A DNA stretch of 64,000 nucleotides from Halomonas elongata DSM 2581 (GCF_000196875.2 NC_014532.2:3997826-4061825), one strand, 5' to 3'; shown: positions 8,845 to 19,704, counted from the stretch's first letter. Notes: generated by a model not told the origin, from the sequence alone. Numbers and translations: made by a program.

Positions 8845-10067
8845 GACACTCCCTCCATGCGACGATAGCGACGGCGCAGCCGTGCCCTGACCACTTCGGC
8901 CAAGGTATTGACGCAGAAGGTGAAGACGAACAGCAACAGTGCCGCCAGCAGCAGCAGGCGATAATGGGTCCCGCCCGGAGCGGCTTCGGGAAGTTCGATG
9001 GCGATGCTGGCCGCCATCGAGCGCAGGCCATCCAGCGGACTGGCGGTCATCAGCGCGGTATTGCCGCTGGCCATCAGCACGATCATGGTTTCCCCCACGG
9101 CCCGGCCGGCACCGATCATCACCGCCGACAGAACCCCCGGACCGGCGGCAGGCAGCACGACCTTCCAGAGCGTCTGCCAGCGTGTCGCACCGAGCGCCTC
9201 GGCGCCCTCGACGAGGCTCTTCGGCACTCCTGACAGGGCATCCTCGGCCAGCGCATAGATACTGGGCACGACGGCAAAGCCCATCGCCATGCCGACGATG
9301 ATCGCGTTGCGATTCGTGTAGTCCAGTCCCAGGGAGACCTCCAGCCAGGTGCGCAGATCGCCGCCGAACCACCACGCCTCCAGCAAGGGCGCCAACCAGG
9401 ACGACAGAAACCAGAACAGCAACAACCAGGGCAACAGCCACAACGCCGCCCATCCCATCGGCAGGCGGCGACGCAGTCCGGCGCCGAGTTGCGCCCACAG
9501 CCCTCCGGCGAGCAGCAGTCCCAGAGGCAACATGAACAGCAGGGTCATCCCTTGTGCCAGATGGACGTCGAGCCAGGGCGCCAGCACCAGCCCGGCAACG
9601 AAGCCGATGACCACGCCCGGCATGGCCTCCATCAGCTCCAGGGTCGGCCTTATGCGTGCCCGCAGGCGACGCGACATGAACAGCGCCGAGTGCGCCGCCG
9701 CTCCCAGCGCCAGCGGCACGGCGATCACCAGCGCCCAGATCGCCGCTTCCAGGGTTCCCCATACCAGCGGCAGCATGCCAAAACGCGGCTCGCCGCCTCC
9801 CTCGGCCATGGCGGGCTGCCAACGATGCACCGGCGTCTGATGGCCTTCATAGGTCTGGGGCAGCCACAGCGTTTCCATGTTGATCCGGGGCGCGTCGCCG
9901 GATGACGACCAGAACAGCGGCACGACTTCCACCGCCAGAAACACGCCGATGGCCATCACTGCCGCGATCACGCCGATACCACCGGCAGTGATCAGCGCCG
10001 TGGCCAGGCGGTCACGGGTCTGCCGGAAATGCCGACGCAAAGGGGGTGGTGAAGGCATGTGCTGCAT
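8841..10067 (-). CDS. pstC: Phosphate ABC transporter permease PstC
   Basis: Second membrane subunit of the phosphate importer, 408 aa. It has an N-terminal helix (about 25-50), a short hydrophilic stretch, then the permease core with EALGATRWQTLWKVVLPAAGPGVLSAV as the EAA-loop contacting PstB. It is longer than the 319-aa E. coli protein. The gene begins about 40 bases downstream of a Pho-box promoter that lies between it and pstS, so pstC-pstA-pstB-phoU can be transcribed without pstS. Confidence 0.93.
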   Translation of the reverse strand: MQHMPSPPPLRRHFRQTRDRLATALITAGGIGVIAAVMAIGVFLAVEVVPLFWSSSGDAPRINMETLWLPQTYEGHQTPVHRWQPAMAEGGGEPRFGMLPLVWGTLEAAIWALVIAVPLALGAAAHSALFMSRRLRARIRPTLELMEAMPGVVIGFVAGLVLAPWLDVHLAQGMTLLFMLPLGLLLAGGLWAQLGAGLRRRLPMGWAALWLLPWLLLFWFLSSWLAPLLEAWWFGGDLRTWLEVSLGLDYTNRNAIIVGMAMGFAVVPSIYALAEDALSGVPKSLVEGAEALGATRWQTLWKVVLPAAGPGVLSAVMIGAGRAVGETMIVLMASGNTALMTASPLDGLRSMAASIAIELPEAAPGGTHYRLLLLAALLLFVFTFCVNTLAEVVRARLRRRYRRMEGVS

Positions 10068-10101
10068 GACGGATCCAGAACGGAATGAATGCGGTAGCGA
10101 A

Positions 10102-10135
10102 AAAATACGACAGAGTCATGACAATGCAGTGACAA
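10102..10135 (-). promoter_or_regulatory. Pho-box promoter of pstCAB-phoU
   Basis: Read on the minus strand, three 7-bp half-sites TTGTCAC, TTGTCAT and CTGTCGT follow each other with 4-bp spacers TGCA and GACT (10135 down to 10107). Ten bases after the second half-site stands TATTTT, a fair -10 (10107-10102), the distance usual for PhoB-activated promoters. The array ends three bases from the pstS stop codon and drives pstC. Confidence 0.88.
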
Positions 10136-10138
10136 CCA

Positions 10139-11086
10139 TCAGGAATCCGGCGTTTCCAGACCGAGTTCCCGGCGCTGGCGCTCCAGAACTTCCTGCGGCA
10201 ATGCGACGAAACCCAGCTCCTCGGCGATTGCCTGGCCTTCCGGTGACAGGATCAGGTCGACGAAGGCACGCTCGACATCGGGCAACGACTCGCCTGGCGG
10301 AAGGTTCACGTAAAGCCGCAGATCACGGGCCAGAGGATAGTCGCCACGCCGCACCGTTGCCGGGTCGGGCCGATGCAGGACGCCGTCGGCGCCGCGCAGC
10401 GCTACTGGATGCACGCCGGGCGTCAGGTGGTTGAGACCCGCATAGCCGATCGCCCGTGGATCCGCGGCCACCGCCGCAACCACGGCGGCAGAGCCGGGGT
10501 GCTCGCTGACCTCGGGACGAAAGGCGCCATTGCACAGGACTTCGCGGCGAAACAGCTCGTGCGTACCGGAAACGGCGTTGCGTCCATGCAGGGCAATGCG
10601 CCCCTGAATCGCCCCATCGATCAATGACGACCAGCGGCGCAGAGCATGCTCGGCGCCGCAACGGCGTCCATCCGAGAAGATCGCATCCAGTTGCGGGCGA
10701 CTCAGGCTCTGCAGCGGATTATGCCGATGCACCACCACGACCAGCGCATCCCTCGCCACCACCAGGGCCCGAGGGGGATAACCATAACGATGCTCGAATG
10801 CCGCCTTCTCGTCTTCGGTCATCGGCCGCGACATGGGGCCTATCAGGGTGGTCCCGGCGGTCAACGCCGGCGGTGCGCTGGCCGAGCCGCTGGCCTGGAG
10901 CTGCAGACGCATGCCCGGATGCCGGTGCGCCAACCGCTCTCCCCAGCGCAACATCAGCCCTGCCATGGTATCGGAGCCCACGGTTCCCAGGGTGCCAACG
11001 GGTTCCTCGGCCGACACCGGCGCAGTCCAGATGACGCTCATGGCCAGCAAGATGGCCCCTAGGCGTTGGCGAATGGCGGATGACAT
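10139..11086 (-). CDS. pstS: Phosphate ABC transporter substrate-binding protein PstS
   Basis: Periplasmic phosphate receptor, 315 aa, with a signal peptide (MSSAIRQRLGAILLAMSVIW, probable cleavage after VSA). The fold signature TVGSDTMAGLMLRWGE, the ligand-loop ASGSASAPPAL and SGTHELFRREVL match the PstS family. ATG 11086 is chosen because GGGAGGAC stands just upstream and it gives a proper signal peptide; 43 further codons are open upstream but not signal-like. It is followed by the Pho-box promoter of pstC. I find no good Pho box in front of pstS itself. Confidence 0.9.
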   Translation of the reverse strand: MSSAIRQRLGAILLAMSVIWTAPVSAEEPVGTLGTVGSDTMAGLMLRWGERLAHRHPGMRLQLQASGSASAPPALTAGTTLIGPMSRPMTEDEKAAFEHRYGYPPRALVVARDALVVVVHRHNPLQSLSRPQLDAIFSDGRRCGAEHALRRWSSLIDGAIQGRIALHGRNAVSGTHELFRREVLCNGAFRPEVSEHPGSAAVVAAVAADPRAIGYAGLNHLTPGVHPVALRGADGVLHRPDPATVRRGDYPLARDLRLYVNLPPGESLPDVERAFVDLILSPEGQAIAEELGFVALPQEVLERQRRELGLETPDS

Positions 11087-11276
11087 GCGTCCTCCCGACG
11101 GAACAAGCGGTTGATGGGCTCTCGCATGACATGATGCCGCAAAAGGTGGAGCGACCACGAACTTGCCGTTTATCATGGCTCGCCAGGACGGGATGATCAG
11201 GAAACGCTGAATCACTCCTTGAGCTTCCCCCTCACCCCGAGCAACTCACCCAAAACAATAAGCCAGGCCCCGACCC

Positions 11277-11687
11277 ATGAGCGAACTCGATGATATCCCG
11301 GCCCCGCGCGGCCAGTTGACCTTGAAGCTGGTTGCCAATCGCCAGGACACCAATCTCCACGGCGACATCCCCGGCGGCTGGCTGGTCGGCCACATGGATC
11401 AGGCCGCCGAGCTGGCCGCAGGCCGCGAGGCCCACGGTCGTACTGCCACCGTCGCCATCGAGGCCATGGATTTTCTCTGCCCGGTCCGAGTGGGGTCGAT
11501 GGTCAATATCTTCACCGAGATCCGCGAGATCGGCCATAGCTCGATCAAGATCGATGTCGAGGTCTGGAGCCGCTCGCCCCAGGAGCGCGACCCCAACGAG
11601 CTGCACAAGGTCACCGAAGCGCGCTTCGTGATGGTCGCCCTGGACGACAAGGGCCGCATCCGGGCCGTGCGCCAGAACGACGCTTAG
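11277..11687 (+). CDS. Acyl-CoA thioesterase, YciA type
   Basis: Single hotdog-fold domain, 136 aa, that hydrolyses acyl-CoA thioesters in the cytoplasm. The helix region NLHGDIPGGWLVGHMDQAAELAAGR carries the catalytic acidic residue of the family, and VAIEAMDFLCPVRVGSMVNIFTEI forms the characteristic strands. E. coli YciA has the same length and layout. The gene diverges from pstS; no operon partner is visible. Confidence 0.88.
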   Translation: MSELDDIPAPRGQLTLKLVANRQDTNLHGDIPGGWLVGHMDQAAELAAGREAHGRTATVAIEAMDFLCPVRVGSMVNIFTEIREIGHSSIKIDVEVWSRSPQERDPNELHKVTEARFVMVALDDKGRIRAVRQNDA

Positions 11688-11747
11688 GCCCGACCCAAGA
11701 AGCGCCGTTTACGAAGGGTAAATGCGGCCGAATGCTTTCGTGCAGAC

Positions 11748-12848
11748 CTAACCCAGTTGCTTGTCCCGCGCCTTCAGATAGGCAAACTCGCCGACATCGG
11801 TGAAGGGACGCACCTTCTGCTGGAAAGCACGATAGGAATCGTATACCCGACGCGACGCCTCGTCGCTGTCGATCTGCTTCTGGAGCACTTCCTTCGAGGA
11901 TTCGTGCAGAGCCGACATGACATCGTCGGGGAAGGTGCGCAGCTTGACGCCATGCTCGTCGACCAGGGTCTTCAGCGCCTCGGCGTTACGCAGCGCGAAC
12001 TCGCTGATCATGGCCAGGTTGGAGGCCCGCGCCGCTTCCGTCACCACGGCCTTGAGATCGTCCGGCAGCGCCTTCCAGGCGTCCAGATTGACGGTTCCCT
12101 CCAGAATGGCACTGGGCTCGTTCCAGGCCGAGGTGTAGTAGTAATCCGCCACCTGGTGCAGGCCGAAGGCCAAGTCGTTGTAGGGGCCGACCCAATCGGC
12201 CGCATCCAGCACGCCGGTCTGCATGGAGGTGAAGATCTCGCTTCCGGGTGTGGTCATGGTGGTCACGCCGATGCCGCTCATCGCCTCCCCGGCCAGCCCG
12301 GGCAGGCGCAGCTTGAGCCCCTGCATGTCCTCCAGCGACTTGATTTCCTTCTTGAACCAGCCGGCCATCTGAGTGCCGGTATTGCCTACCGGGAAGGGCT
12401 TGAGATTGTGCTCGGCATAGACCTCGTCCCACAGCGACTGGCCATCGCCGTCATACAGCCAGGCATTGGTCTCGGTGGTGGTCATGCCGAAGGGCACGGC
12501 AGTGAAGAACTGGGCCGCGGCGACCTTGCCGCGCCAATAGTAGGACGCAGAGTGGCCCATCTCGGCGGTGCCGGCCGATACCGCATCGAAGACTTCCATG
12601 GCCGGCACCATTTCCCCGGCACCGTGGACCTTCACGCGCATGCGCCCGCCCGACATGCGCTCGATGCGCTCGGCGAAGGCATTCGCGCCGGTTCCCAGGG
12701 CGGGAAAGTTCTTCGGCCAGGAAGTCACCATGTTCCAGGTGATGGTCTCCTGCGCACTGGCGGTGTTGACGAAGGGGGCGGCGACGACGCCGGCGGTACC
12801 GGCACCCAGGGTCTTGAGACTGGTCTTGAGAAAGTTGCGACGCTCCAT
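11748..12848 (-). CDS. TRAP transporter substrate-binding protein (DctP family), Tat-exported
   Basis: Periplasmic receptor of a tripartite ATP-independent transporter, 366 aa. The N-terminus ERRNFLKTS followed by a hydrophobic stretch and ASA is a twin-arginine (Tat) signal. The mature part begins ETITWNMVTSWPKNFP and contains YYWRGKVAAAQFFTAVPFGM, features of the DctP subgroup that includes 2-oxoacid and mannitol/chloroaromatic receptors. The start at 12848 has AAGGAG ten bases upstream. Unusually, no DctQ or DctM membrane genes are next to it, so its transporter partner must lie elsewhere. The ligand cannot be told from sequence. Confidence 0.9.
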   Translation of the reverse strand: MERRNFLKTSLKTLGAGTAGVVAAPFVNTASAQETITWNMVTSWPKNFPALGTGANAFAERIERMSGGRMRVKVHGAGEMVPAMEVFDAVSAGTAEMGHSASYYWRGKVAAAQFFTAVPFGMTTTETNAWLYDGDGQSLWDEVYAEHNLKPFPVGNTGTQMAGWFKKEIKSLEDMQGLKLRLPGLAGEAMSGIGVTTMTTPGSEIFTSMQTGVLDAADWVGPYNDLAFGLHQVADYYYTSAWNEPSAILEGTVNLDAWKALPDDLKAVVTEAARASNLAMISEFALRNAEALKTLVDEHGVKLRTFPDDVMSALHESSKEVLQKQIDSDEASRRVYDSYRAFQQKVRPFTDVGEFAYLKARDKQLG

Positions 12849-13033
12849 GGCGAGGCGGCTCCTTGGTGGTCTTTTTTTATGCATCGTGCCAGGCGGCACC
12901 GTGTCCGACAGGCAGTATGCGCGAAGGCCGATTTCATCGGCAAGCGAACCACTGGAGCCACCCTTTGTCGCGAACGCGACGATGCATCAGAGCCTTTGCC
13001 TTTCTATCCTTTGCCTCGCTAGAAGGGCATCGA

Positions 13034-15238
<2,205 letters not shown>

Positions 15239-15403
15239 GGGGAAGGCATCGCTGCTCGGAAAATGGAGCCACAGCTTATCATAAGGACCGAGCTTCGGGC
15301 TTCGGACTCCCAGCCTCCGCACAGTCAAGCATCCCGTTCACCGCTCGAATCTCGTGACTCGAAGCTCGTTGTTCTCGTCTCGTGAACGCTGCTATGCCGG
15401 GAA

Positions 15404-15424
15404 CTTACAGCTTATGGCTTACAG
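15404..15424. repeat. Short heptad tandem repeat
   Basis: Three adjoining 7-bp units CTTACAG, CTTATGG, CTTACAG in the gap between uvrD and hexR. Just upstream (15300-15400) are further short direct repeats such as TCTCGTGA twice and GCTTCGG twice. The whole 208-bp gap looks like a decayed low-complexity region and has no gene. Confidence 0.6.
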
Positions 15425-15426
15425 CT

Positions 15427-15451
15427 CCTGAGCCGGCTCGGCCGGCTCAGG
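15427..15451 (-). terminator. Stem-loop overlapping the hexR stop codon
   Basis: Perfect 10-bp inverted repeat CCTGAGCCGG / CCGGCTCAGG with a 5-base loop. The hexR stop codon is inside the right arm. No T-run follows in either direction, so termination strength is uncertain. Confidence 0.4.
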
Positions 15452-16307
15452 TTCCGTCTTCTTCCGGAAAACGCAGCGGGTTGAGGCTGCGTTTCACTGC
15501 CTTGAGCTGTTCGGCGAGCTTGGGTCCACGGGTCTTGGCCACGCCCACCGCCAGCACATCGATCAGCACCAGGTGGGCGATGCGTGAGCTCATCGGAGTA
15601 TAGATCTCGGTGTCTTCGTGCACATCGATGTAAAGCGGCAATGTCACTTCACCGGCCAGGGGCGAGTCACTCGGGCACAGGCCGATCACCGTGGCACCGG
15701 CGTCGCGCGCCAGGCGCACGCTGGCTACCAGCGCCCGAGTGCGGCCAGTCTGGGAAATCGCCACGACCACATCACCCTCCTTGAGGGTCGCCGCCGACAT
15801 GTTCTGCATGTGCGGATCGTTATAGGCGGCCGTGGAAATCTGCAGGCGGAAGAACTTGTGCTGGGCATCGAAGGCAACCGCCCCTGAGGCACCGAACCCA
15901 TAGAATTCCACGCGATTGGCCATGGCCAGCGCATTGATCGCCTGGCTCAGCGATTCGTTGTCCAGCCGGTCGCGTACCGAGAGCAGGGTGCCGACGGTGG
16001 AATCGAAGATGCTCTGGGAGAATTCCGCCACCGAGTCGCTGTCGTTCATCGAGAACTGGGCGAACTGGCTGCCCGTCGCCAGCATCTGCGCCAGCTTGAG
16101 CTTGAAGTCCTGAAAACCGTTGCAGCCCAGCGCCCGACAGAACCGCACCACGGTAGGTTCGCTGACCTTGGCCTCGGTGGCCAGGTCGACGATGCGCATG
16201 TGGATAACTTCTTCGGGATTGCGCAGCACGAAACGCGCCACCTTCTGCTCGGAGCGGCGAAAGTGCTCCATGCGGCGTCTCATCTCATCGAACAGGCCAA
16301 GGCTCAC
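15447..16307 (-). CDS. hexR: HexR-type MurR/RpiR family regulator
   Basis: Transcription factor of 286 aa with an N-terminal RpiR helix-turn-helix domain (about 1-77; AEVSEPTVVRFCRALG-like region) and a C-terminal SIS sugar-phosphate-binding domain (about 120-270) containing GFGASG and the phosphate-binding loop ISQTGRTRALV. It closely resembles HexR, which senses 2-keto-3-deoxy-6-phosphogluconate and controls central carbon metabolism in gammaproteobacteria. In relatives it stands beside zwf-edd genes; here those are absent, so the gene acts in trans. Confidence 0.85.
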   Translation of the reverse strand: MSLGLFDEMRRRMEHFRRSEQKVARFVLRNPEEVIHMRIVDLATEAKVSEPTVVRFCRALGCNGFQDFKLKLAQMLATGSQFAQFSMNDSDSVAEFSQSIFDSTVGTLLSVRDRLDNESLSQAINALAMANRVEFYGFGASGAVAFDAQHKFFRLQISTAAYNDPHMQNMSAATLKEGDVVVAISQTGRTRALVASVRLARDAGATVIGLCPSDSPLAGEVTLPLYIDVHEDTEIYTPMSSRIAHLVLIDVLAVGVAKTRGPKLAEQLKAVKRSLNPLRFPEEDGT

Positions 16308-16546
16308 GCGGCACTCCTTGTTGCAGCGCGCGGGTATTGTCTCGGCGTCCCGCGCATGTATTGAGGATCTCGATGCATACAGTATGCCCCAAGCCGTGTG
16401 GCAATGCGCACCTGGGTGTTCAGCGAGACGATACAGACATTGGTTGACGTGGCGTCATCATTCTGTCAAGTGGGGTATAGTAAGAAGTGCAGTGTCGAGC
16501 AGCGTCCAGGATGCCGGCACATTCACTGCAGACAGGAGAGTCGATC

Positions 16547-16759
16547 ATGCGTAAAGCCGAACGGTTAACCTCCGTCAAGAGCGAACTTCTCGACATATTC
16601 ATGAGCATGGAAGTCAGCGAGCATGAGCAGCGCTCCCGTACCGCTGCCCAACGCAACCTGCGTGCCCGCCGCGGCATCGAACTCCACGAGGAGTTCAAGC
16701 GCCTGAGCCAGGATATCGCCGAGCTTCCCGAGGACGAACCGAACGACGACATGCACTGA
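16547..16759 (+). CDS. Small charged protein, possibly PA3496 family
   Basis: Seventy-residue protein without a signal peptide or membrane segment. It begins MRKAERLTSVKSELLDIF, carries a basic centre (RTAAQRNLRARRGIELHEEF) and an acidic tail (ELPEDEPNDDMH); most of it should be helical. The basic centre reminds me of the short PA3496-type proteins of pseudomonads, but the match is from memory and weak. AGGAGAG lies upstream of the ATG, a TATAGT at 16476 could be its -10, and a strong hairpin follows, so it is probably a real single-gene unit divergent from hexR. Function unknown. Confidence 0.65.
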   Translation: MRKAERLTSVKSELLDIFMSMEVSEHEQRSRTAAQRNLRARRGIELHEEFKRLSQDIAELPEDEPNDDMH

Positions 16760-16794
16760 TCGCCCACCTTCCGACACGGCGCACAACGCTCACA

Positions 16795-16820
16795 TTGAGC
16801 CCCGCCGAAGCGGGGCTCAA
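16795..16820 (+). terminator. Hairpin after the small protein gene
   Basis: Perfect 11-bp arms TTGAGCCCCGC / GCGGGGCTCAA with a CGAA tetraloop, between two convergent genes. No T-run beyond the stem, but the position suggests a shared terminator. Confidence 0.6.
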
Positions 16821-16857
16821 GGGAGTGTCACACTCACTACTGCGGTATTACCGGCCT

Positions 16858-18198
16858 TCAGAGGCTGGAGACGAACACCACAATCACGCCCAGCGGCGCG
16901 ATGAAACGTGAAACCAGGGTCCAGATCTTGGCACCGGTATCACCGAGCTGCAGTTCCTGGCGCACACCTTCACGATCCAGCAACCAGCCGACGAAGATGA
17001 TCGCGAACAGACCGGTCAACGGCAGCAGGTACTTGCTGGTCAGGGTGTCGAGGAAGTCGAAGACGTTGAAGCCGAGAATCAGCACATCGCTCCACACATT
17101 GAAGGCAAGCAGCGCGGCGATGCCCAGAGCCCAGGTCGCCGCACCGGCCACCAGGGTTGAGCCGATACGCGACAACGGCGTGCGTTCCTCGACGAATTCC
17201 ACCACAGGCTCGAGCAACGAAATGGCCGAGGTCAGGGCGGCAAAGGTCAACAGCAGGAAGAACAGCAGCCCCAGGATGACGCCACCTCCCATGTTGCCGA
17301 AGGCCAGGGGCAGGGTGACGAAGATCAGTCCCGGTCCGGAATCGAGATCGAGACCATTGGCGAAGACGATGGGGAAGATCGCCAGGCCCGCGACCAGGGC
17401 CACCACGGTATCGAGGATGATCACCGTGCGGGCGGTCTTCAGCAGGTTGACCTCCTTACCCAGGTAGGAGCCATAAGCCATCATGATGCCCATGCCCAGC
17501 GAGAGGGTGAAGAAGGCCTGCCCCATGGCAGCCAGCACGACACCGCCGTCCAGCGCACCGAAATCGGGATTGAACATGAACCCGAGCGCTTCGCCGAAGT
17601 GGCCGGTGGTCATGCCGTAACCCACCAGTACCAGCAACAGCACGCCGAGCGCGGGCATCAAGGTACGCACGGCGCCTTCCAGCCCCTTGGTCACCCCGCG
17701 GGCGACGATACCGATCACCAGCAACATGAAGACCGAATGTCCCAGCAACAGCAGACCGGGATTGCCCAGCATGCCGTTGAACAATTCGCCGATGCCATCG
17801 GCATCCTGACCGCTGAAGGCGCCGGTCACCGAACTCAGGGTGTAATAGAGCGACCAGCCGCCGATCACGCTATAGAAGGACAGAATGAGGAAGGCACCGA
17901 GAATGCCGCTGATCCCCACGATCATCCAGATACGCGGCTGTCCCGCCGACTTGGCCAGATCGGCCATGGCATTGGCCGGGTTGTTCTGGCCACGACGACC
18001 GATCAACCACTCCGCCACCAGGATCGGCAAGCCGACCAAAGCGATACACAACAGGTAGATCAACACGAAGGCTGCGCCGCCGCTGTCGCCCACCATATAG
18101 GGGAATTTCCAGATATTGCCCAGACCGACCGCGGAACCGGTCGCCGCGAGAATAAAGGTCAGTCGAGATGACCACTGTGCATGGGAAAGTTTCGACAT
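16858..18198 (-). CDS. Sodium-dependent transporter, NSS/SNF family
   Basis: Polytopic inner-membrane symporter of 446 aa with about 11-12 hydrophobic segments. The first helix carries the family hallmark ATGSAVGLGNIWKFPYMVG, which forms the sodium and substrate site in LeuT-type proteins. Such transporters take up amino acids or related amines with sodium, fitting a salt-adapted host. The substrate cannot be predicted from what I see. Single gene, convergent with the small protein gene. Confidence 0.9.
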   Translation of the reverse strand: MSKLSHAQWSSRLTFILAATGSAVGLGNIWKFPYMVGDSGGAAFVLIYLLCIALVGLPILVAEWLIGRRGQNNPANAMADLAKSAGQPRIWMIVGISGILGAFLILSFYSVIGGWSLYYTLSSVTGAFSGQDADGIGELFNGMLGNPGLLLLGHSVFMLLVIGIVARGVTKGLEGAVRTLMPALGVLLLVLVGYGMTTGHFGEALGFMFNPDFGALDGGVVLAAMGQAFFTLSLGMGIMMAYGSYLGKEVNLLKTARTVIILDTVVALVAGLAIFPIVFANGLDLDSGPGLIFVTLPLAFGNMGGGVILGLLFFLLLTFAALTSAISLLEPVVEFVEERTPLSRIGSTLVAGAATWALGIAALLAFNVWSDVLILGFNVFDFLDTLTSKYLLPLTGLFAIIFVGWLLDREGVRQELQLGDTGAKIWTLVSRFIAPLGVIVVFVSSL

Positions 18199-18519
18199 GT
18201 TTCACCTTGAGGGTACGTGTCGTCATCGATCGATCGGATGCGATGACGGCGTTGTGCTTGTAGTCGCCACGTTCACAGCGCACTGGATCGCAAAGCGCTG
18301 CTTTCAAGGGCATGATAAGTGCCGATGCAGGATCACTGCCAAGACGGCCACCCGCATCTGTCGTAAGACGCAGCGGGAATGCTTGAAGGGTATTACGGAA
18401 AAATCACGCTGGATAAGCGCAAAACCCTGCAATACCTCATGGCAAGTGACGATCAAGCCGTAAAAATATCCGATCATACGCTTGATGGCCAGTCATCGAC
18501 ATGCGCTTAGCCATAAGAA
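18199..18519. other. Intergenic gap, no gene seen
   Basis: About 320 bases between the NSS transporter start and the end of the DUF72 gene. It must contain the transporter promoter. I find no convincing coding frame, RNA gene or strong hairpin; the 3' side of the DUF72 gene lacks a clear terminator. Confidence 0.5.
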
Positions 18520-19380
18520 TCAGAACAGCTCGGCCTGTCGTTCCCCGGCGAACTCGGGCAGAGGAGATGACCCGATCTGCTCGGCGAGCGCATCGTGGAG
18601 GCGTCGCGCCATCTGGGGAGAATGGCGGTTATCGGCAGTATGCACAAAGAGAAAAGGGCTTATCCCCTGTTTTATCCACAAGGCGAGCCTGGCGATCCAG
18701 GGTTGGAAGTAATGCATATTGATATCGGCATCGATATGCCCGATGAAACGCACCACAGGAAAATTTCCTGTGGAAATCACATGTAACGGGCGCCTGGGCT
18801 TTTCCCCCTGGGCTTTGATCATGCCGGGATGGCCTTGGGAGTCAGTGGAGAACAGCGGGCGGACATCGAGCATGACCCGATTGGCACCATGACTTATCAA
18901 CAATCTGTTGAGTTCTGTCTCGGCCCTTCCCTTGTGGAAAAATTCACTATGGCGGACTTCGACAGCACAGGGAATGTCGCCTGGCCAGCGCGCCAGCAAT
19001 GCCTGCAGCTTGGGCAGTTCCTCGGCACCGAAATCCCGAGGTAGCTGGACCAGCAAGGGGCCCAACCGACCGCGCAAGGGTTCGAAGGCTTCGAGAAAGC
19101 CATCGAAGGACGCCTCGATGTCTTCCAGCCGACGCTCATGCGTCAGACTCGATGGCAACTTGAAGCAGAACCGGAAATCGGCTGGCACCTGGCGTGCCCA
19201 GGCCGCCACGGTCTCCGCTTTCGGCGCTCCGCTATAAAAGGTGGTATTGCCCTCGACCGCCGAAAAGATCCTGGCATAATCGCCCAAGTGACCTTCCGTA
19301 CCTCCATGGGGTGGATACAGGCTACCTCGCCAGGCGTCGTTGGCCCACATCGGCAGCCCCAGGTGCAATCGTCCGTTCAT
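18520..19380 (-). CDS. DUF72 family protein, YecE-like
   Basis: Predicted TIM-barrel-like cytoplasmic protein, 286 aa. DUF72 features seen: YARIFSAVEGNTTFYSGAP near residue 35-55, FRFCFKLPSSLTHERRL, GRLGPLLVQLPRDFG, and the C-terminal FVHTADNRHSPQMARRL. Family members have no settled biochemical role. The gene is single, upstream of and divergent from nrdHIEF with a 324-base gap in between. Confidence 0.88.
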   Translation of the reverse strand: MNGRLHLGLPMWANDAWRGSLYPPHGGTEGHLGDYARIFSAVEGNTTFYSGAPKAETVAAWARQVPADFRFCFKLPSSLTHERRLEDIEASFDGFLEAFEPLRGRLGPLLVQLPRDFGAEELPKLQALLARWPGDIPCAVEVRHSEFFHKGRAETELNRLLISHGANRVMLDVRPLFSTDSQGHPGMIKAQGEKPRRPLHVISTGNFPVVRFIGHIDADINMHYFQPWIARLALWIKQGISPFLFVHTADNRHSPQMARRLHDALAEQIGSSPLPEFAGERQAELF

Positions 19381-19704
19381 CGCCGTATATCCAGCCCCCG
19401 TTGGTACCGATCATCCCCAGGCACTGTCCGAAAAGTGTCTGGAGCTTGCAGCAAATGTCATACTATACCTAGCCACCGCACTCTCGATCACCCTCCCTTT
19501 CCGAGCGCCACCATCCCTGCCGCATGTCGGATTCAGCGGTACAGCACTCGATGATACAAATCGTCGCATGACACCACATATCCACCATGTGTGCTATCAT
19601 GGCACCAGATGTTGTGTAATCGAGGTGTCGCTGCCACAGTGGCGTCATCCACGATTTCGACCCAATGGGCTGTATTGAGACTGTGTTAACCGAGAATCTA
19701 TATC
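19381..19704. other. Intergenic control region between DUF72 gene and nrdH
   Basis: No coding frame. The last 140 bases hold the two NrdR-like boxes and probably the nrdH promoter (a TGTAAT at 19615 is a possible -10, with no good -35). The first 170 bases belong to the divergent DUF72 promoter region; I see nothing specific there. Confidence 0.6.
19571..19617 (+). promoter_or_regulatory. Pair of NrdR-like boxes upstream of nrdHIEF
   Basis: ACACCACATATCCACC at 19571-19586 and GCACCAGATGTTGTGT at 19602-19617 match the 16-bp NrdR consensus (ACACTATATATAGTGT) at 9 and 11 positions. They start exactly 31 bp apart, the three-turn spacing typical of NrdR box pairs. The second box overlaps a possible -10. 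NrdR represses ribonucleotide reductase genes when dATP is high. Confidence 0.65.

Noticed and set aside
7294..9822. A single 842-residue permease starting at 9822
   Set aside because: Its first half is an out-of-frame reading of pstC; the true pstA start overlaps the pstC stop at 8844-8841.
11087..11276. Pho box in front of pstS
   Set aside because: Only one half-site-like ATGTCAT is found, with no second repeat at 11 bp.
15239..15446. LexA box upstream of uvrD
   Set aside because: ACAG and CTGT pieces occur, but none in the CTGT-N8-ACAG arrangement.
16895..16917. ACGTGAAACC in the NSS transporter gene as a parS site
   Set aside because: Only one half-site is present; the other half does not match, and it is inside coding sequence.
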